Part shown: positions 20,376-23,033 of the stretch, piece after piece
Position numbering within the stretch: position 1 is the first letter of the stretch
How the letters are laid out: each line of letters begins with the position of its first letter
Assembly (NCBI GenBank): GCA_016219165.1
Contig: JACRCB010000063.1
Span: 1 to 23,033 of the forward strand
DNA: 23,033 bases
Direction of reading: 5' to 3'
Origin: Deltaproteobacteria bacterium
Lineage (GTDB): Bacteria > Desulfobacterota > GWC2-55-46 > DRQE01
Notes under the pieces: generated by a model
The model's database searches: none
What the model saw: only the letters and a program-made list of their open reading frames with translations
Told to the model about the DNA's origin: nothing
Translations under genes and position numbers: made by a program

Positions 20376-21005
20376 TCAGACACCCTCCTTTTTAAGGTTG
20401 TAGGATGTGTTGAAATAGTTTGCGTCCTTCTTGAGGCCGTCGAGTTTCAAAGCGGCCTCCCCCACCAGGGCGTTGAGTTTCGCGGCATCCATGGAGCCGG
20501 ATGACGCAATGGATTGTATCTCGCGGAGGAGGCCGTTTAACTCCTCCGCATTGCGCTGCACCCTTGAGACAACGCCTTCCATCCTCGAATTAAATTCATT
20601 TACCCTGTCCGCAAGGGTTGTAAGCTGGTCGCTCGACCTCAGGTCAAACCTGTAGGTAAGGTCTCCCATGCCGGTTTTTTCAAGGCTCCTTTCGAACCGG
20701 TAAAGAGGCCCGGCTATCTTATGGGAGGCCATAAGGATAAAGACAAATCCGAGGATGGCCGTTACCCCTACAACTAAAAGACTCCCGACCAGAAGCGCCG
20801 GCAGAAAATACTCCCCTGTCCTCGACACCACGAGTTCCGAGCCGCTGTAACCGGTTATGAGCGTGCCCTTTGAGACGTAACTGAAGATACCTATCCCCAT
20901 CAAGGACTCTATGACGATGAGTATAAGGAAGTTCCTCGAAAAATTCGCCTGGAATCCTTTTTTTATGAAGACGTTCCTTCGTTTCGGCGATTTTCCTTCA
21001 CTCAT
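20376..21005 (-). CDS. Two-TM HAMP-domain membrane protein without output domain
   Basis: The 209-residue inner-membrane protein has TM1 at about 25-44, a short periplasmic loop of about 22 residues, TM2 at about 67-93, and a HAMP domain at about 94-147 (SHKIAGPLYRFERSLEKTGM, GDLTYRFDLRSSDQ). A helical coiled-coil-like tail follows (about 145-195). Kinase, cyclase and MCP signalling domains are all absent. ATG 21005 is preferred: GAGGG lies about 7 bases before it, it overlaps the upstream gene's stop by 8 bases, and an in-frame TTG two codons earlier is unneeded. The overlap implies coupled translation with the lipoprotein. It may relay an envelope signal or act as a dimerising scaffold; this is not established. 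Confidence 0.8.
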   Translation of the reverse strand: MSEGKSPKRRNVFIKKGFQANFSRNFLILIVIESLMGIGIFSYVSKGTLITGYSGSELVVSRTGEYFLPALLVGSLLVVGVTAILGFVFILMASHKIAGPLYRFERSLEKTGMGDLTYRFDLRSSDQLTTLADRVNEFNSRMEGVVSRVQRNAEELNGLLREIQSIASSGSMDAAKLNALVGEAALKLDGLKKDANYFNTSYNLKKEGV

Positions 21006-21801
21006 TTGCAACCCTCTTGAGATTCTCGCGGTTTATCTCTATCTTTGATGATTTCCTTAACGTATCCATCCAGATATCCAACGCCCTTTCTTTTTTCTGT
21101 TCGATGAGGCTTTTGCTTATCTGGCCGTAAATATCGCGCAGTTCCGGCAGATTGACCGGCTCTTTCTTGACCACCCGGACCGCGAGATAACCTCCCCTGC
21201 CCTTCCATACCCCCCCGTCCCCGTTAGAGAGGCCGAATGCGTTGTAAAGAGGGTCGGTCAGCCTGACATTCTCCAAGAGGAGCGGCCCCATAACCGCCTC
21301 CCCCTCCACCGCCTCCCCCCTCAACATCTTCTCTTTCGCCTCCTCCGCCTCCTTTCCCGCGGCTCTGGAGGCCGCCCTCACCGTAATCTTCCACCTCATG
21401 CCCTCATAATACATCTTCACTTCGTCGTCGGTGGCGAAAAACTTATTTTCCCACTCCTTTGTCTTTGCGTCAATCAATTCCCGGATTAGCGTCTGCTCCC
21501 AGAATTTTTTTATGGTCCTGACAAAACGTTCGTCCTGAGACAACCCCCTTTTTACGGCTTCCTGTATCATGAGTTTCCTGTCGATGTCCGTCTGGAGGAG
21601 GTTTTCGAGCGTCTGCGGGTTTATCCTGACGTTGGGGTCGCGGCGCGCGGCGAGAGAAACCTCTTCCTCGAAATCCTTGAGGAAGAGAGGGGCATCGTTG
21701 ACCGTTGCGACCCTTTCCTGCCCCCCGGACCCGCGGGAGCACGCGGAAAAAAGCGCGCTTAAAAAACATAAAACGACCAATATGCCGTTTCTACGATTCA
21801 T
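20998..21801 (-). CDS. SurA/PrsA-like foldase lipoprotein
   Basis: The 267-residue protein has a lipoprotein signal (MNRRNGILVV, LCFLSALFSAC) with the lipidated cysteine at C21; the -3 residue is F, slightly atypical. Residues 31-118 (VATVNDAPLFLKDFEEEVSL ... LLQTDIDRKLMIQEAVKRGL) match the SurA N-terminal chaperone region. The C-terminal LRDIYGQISKSLIEQKKERA helix also fits SurA/PpiC proteins. The middle (about 135-215) is a short, poorly conserved parvulin-like region, so isomerase activity is doubtful. It is probably a periplasmic folding factor on a membrane anchor. No Shine-Dalgarno is visible; the -10 box lies only 9 bases before the ATG. Confidence 0.8.
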   Translation of the reverse strand: MNRRNGILVVLCFLSALFSACSRGSGGQERVATVNDAPLFLKDFEEEVSLAARRDPNVRINPQTLENLLQTDIDRKLMIQEAVKRGLSQDERFVRTIKKFWEQTLIRELIDAKTKEWENKFFATDDEVKMYYEGMRWKITVRAASRAAGKEAEEAKEKMLRGEAVEGEAVMGPLLLENVRLTDPLYNAFGLSNGDGGVWKGRGGYLAVRVVKKEPVNLPELRDIYGQISKSLIEQKKERALDIWMDTLRKSSKIEINRENLKRVANE

Positions 21802-21810
21802 CCGACGCTA

Positions 21811-21839
21811 ATTATAGTGGATTTCCTTAAGAAGGGCAA
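21811..21839 (-). promoter_or_regulatory. Promoter giving a nearly leaderless foldase-lipoprotein mRNA
   Basis: On the minus strand TTGCCC (21834-21839, 4 of 6) and TATAAT (21811-21816, 6 of 6) are separated by exactly 17 bases. Transcription would start around 21804, about 3 bases before the ATG at 21801, and there is no Shine-Dalgarno. Confidence 0.55.
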
Positions 21840-21971
21840 GAGGAGAACGAGACCATAAACAAAATGGAATTACACCGCTTCCAGAACGACTTGTATAACC
21901 GGCCGCGGAGTGCGGATTACTGGGAAGGCGGGGGCGGGGAAGGCGTCTTACTGTAATGCCGCGAAGGGGCC

Positions 21972-23033
21972 CTACCCGCCTATACGGACAGGCAGTATCA
22001 CGGTCGTAATGCCGTTCCATTGCAGGTGCCTCTGTATGGCAAAGGCCGTCTCGTTATGCAGCACCTTGTGGTAGAATTTCTCGAGCCTGAACGTGAGTTG
22101 CCCCGTGAATACCGTGGATTGCTGGAATTCTTTCGTTATCCCCCCGCAGATGTTTACCGCCTCTTCAACGATATCCGTTCCGGTCTCGTAACGGTAGTCC
22201 GCGGGCAGCCCCAGTTGGCGCGCGAATTCGACGTATTTTTCGAGGGATTTTTTTACCGACTCCTCGAGGTTATGCACCTCCTCGGCGCCTTTAAATGAGC
22301 CGAAATCTATCACGGCCACGGAGACGAAGATGAAGTTCTTATAGAGGTTCGGGAAGTTGCGGACTATAGACAGGAACGTATGCACGCCGAAGCCGTTGAA
22401 GTCGTTCACAAGTTGTATGGCGGTCGCCTGCCTCGGGTTGAGCGGCTCTTCGTTAGTCTTTCCGGACATGGGTATGTCCCTTAAGAGGGAATCGAATTTG
22501 CCCATCTCCACCGTAACCTTGTCGTAGTGGCTCCGTATCATGTGGCAGACCCCGATGATTATGCACGTTATAAGAAGCGTTTCCCAGCCGCCCTCCGTGA
22601 ATTTCTCAATCACCGTAACTATCAGGATGGTTACGCAGAGCGTAAGCCCGGTAAGGTGGACCGCGAGGTGCCTCCGCCACTTCTCCTCCTTGCCGCGGTG
22701 CTTTACATAGAAACGCGCCATCCCGAACTCGGACAGCGAAAATGTCAGAAATACGTTTATCGAATACATGACGACTATCTTCGCCACGGAGCCGCCTGTG
22801 GTAATGAGTATGAACATCGCGCCTAGCCCCATGAAGAGTATCCCGTTATGCGTGGTAAGCCTCTCGGAGAGGGAGGCGAACCTGTGGGGGAACCACGAGT
22901 CAACAGCCATATTCGCCATAATCCGCGGGCCGTCTATGAAGCCGGCCTGGGCGGCCACGATGAGTATCCCCCCTTCAGAGAGTATGGTTATGAAGGCAAG
23001 GACGCGGCCAAAGGGAAGGTTGCCGAACGTGGC
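21972..23033 (-). CDS. APC/KUP-type permease, C-terminal part (5' end beyond window)
   Basis: The frame is open from the window edge: ATFGNLPFGRVLAFITILSE continues directly into GGILIVAAQAGFIDGPRIMA, so the visible 353 residues are the C-terminal portion. NMAVDSWFPHRFASLSERLT is typical of APC-superfamily permeases. Four further membrane helices follow (GLGAMFILITTGG, VMYSINVFLTFSLS, LTLCVTILIVTVIE, LLITCIIIGVCHMI). After them comes a soluble domain of about 180 residues (from about FDSLLRDIP to ILPVRIGG), as in KimA-like potassium importers and related transporters. Substrate is not determinable; potassium or amino acids are both possible. The gap of 170 bases to the lipoprotein gene suggests a separate transcript. 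Confidence 0.8.
   Translation of the reverse strand, partial: ATFGNLPFGRVLAFITILSEGGILIVAAQAGFIDGPRIMANMAVDSWFPHRFASLSERLTTHNGILFMGLGAMFILITTGGSVAKIVVMYSINVFLTFSLSEFGMARFYVKHRGKEEKWRRHLAVHLTGLTLCVTILIVTVIEKFTEGGWETLLITCIIIGVCHMIRSHYDKVTVEMGKFDSLLRDIPMSGKTNEEPLNPRQATAIQLVNDFNGFGVHTFLSIVRNFPNLYKNFIFVSVAVIDFGSFKGAEEVHNLEESVKKSLEKYVEFARQLGLPADYRYETGTDIVEEAVNICGGITKEFQQSTVFTGQLTFRLEKFYHKVLHNETAFAIQRHLQWNGITTVILPVRIGG

Overview
The window is from a Gram-negative bacterium: it encodes an outer-membrane porin, a lipoprotein and several exported proteins. Frequent ATA (Ile) and AGG (Arg) codons, a porin-pst-phoU operon and REP-associated repeats would fit Nitrospirota or a Desulfobacterota-like lineage. 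That assignment is an inference; no marker here fixes it.

Layout. (1) 1-932 is a scarred convergent region. It holds a broken hicA-like toxin, a REP-associated tyrosine transposase (RAYT) element with 24-bp inverted ends, and an orphan 3' gene scrap. (2) hemL (960-2249, -) diverges from a phosphate operon at 2443-7946 (+): phosphate-selective porin, pstS, pstC, pstA, pstB, phoU. A well-placed Pho-box-like promoter sits just upstream of the porin, so the operon should carry phosphate from outer membrane to cytoplasm with PhoU as regulator. (3) 7947-8573 has no gene. It is a mosaic of short interspersed repeats with a possible MITE-like unit holding an A/T-rich tandem array and three perfect tetraloop hairpins. 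(4) From 8574 to the end every gene is on the minus strand. In transcription order at the low end these are mgtE, recO (4-bp overlap) and glyQ, with no glyS after glyQ. Next to them are a universal stress protein and a chaperone/unfoldase cluster of dnaK, a zinc-less DnaJ and a ClpA-like ATPase. Further up lie a PilZ protein, an exported YHS-like protein, a three-gene envelope cluster (SurA/PrsA-like lipoprotein, two-TM HAMP protein, secreted HExxH peptidase), and the 3' part of an APC/KUP-type permease cut by the window edge.

The most unusual content is the dnaK-dnaJ-clp cluster: DnaK has V10 instead of the glycine of the DLGTT phosphate loop, and the Clp ATPase has GIVG instead of GYVG in its second pore loop. 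The structured repeat unit at 8164-8499 comes next. The proteins are recognised from sequence motifs only; no search was run.
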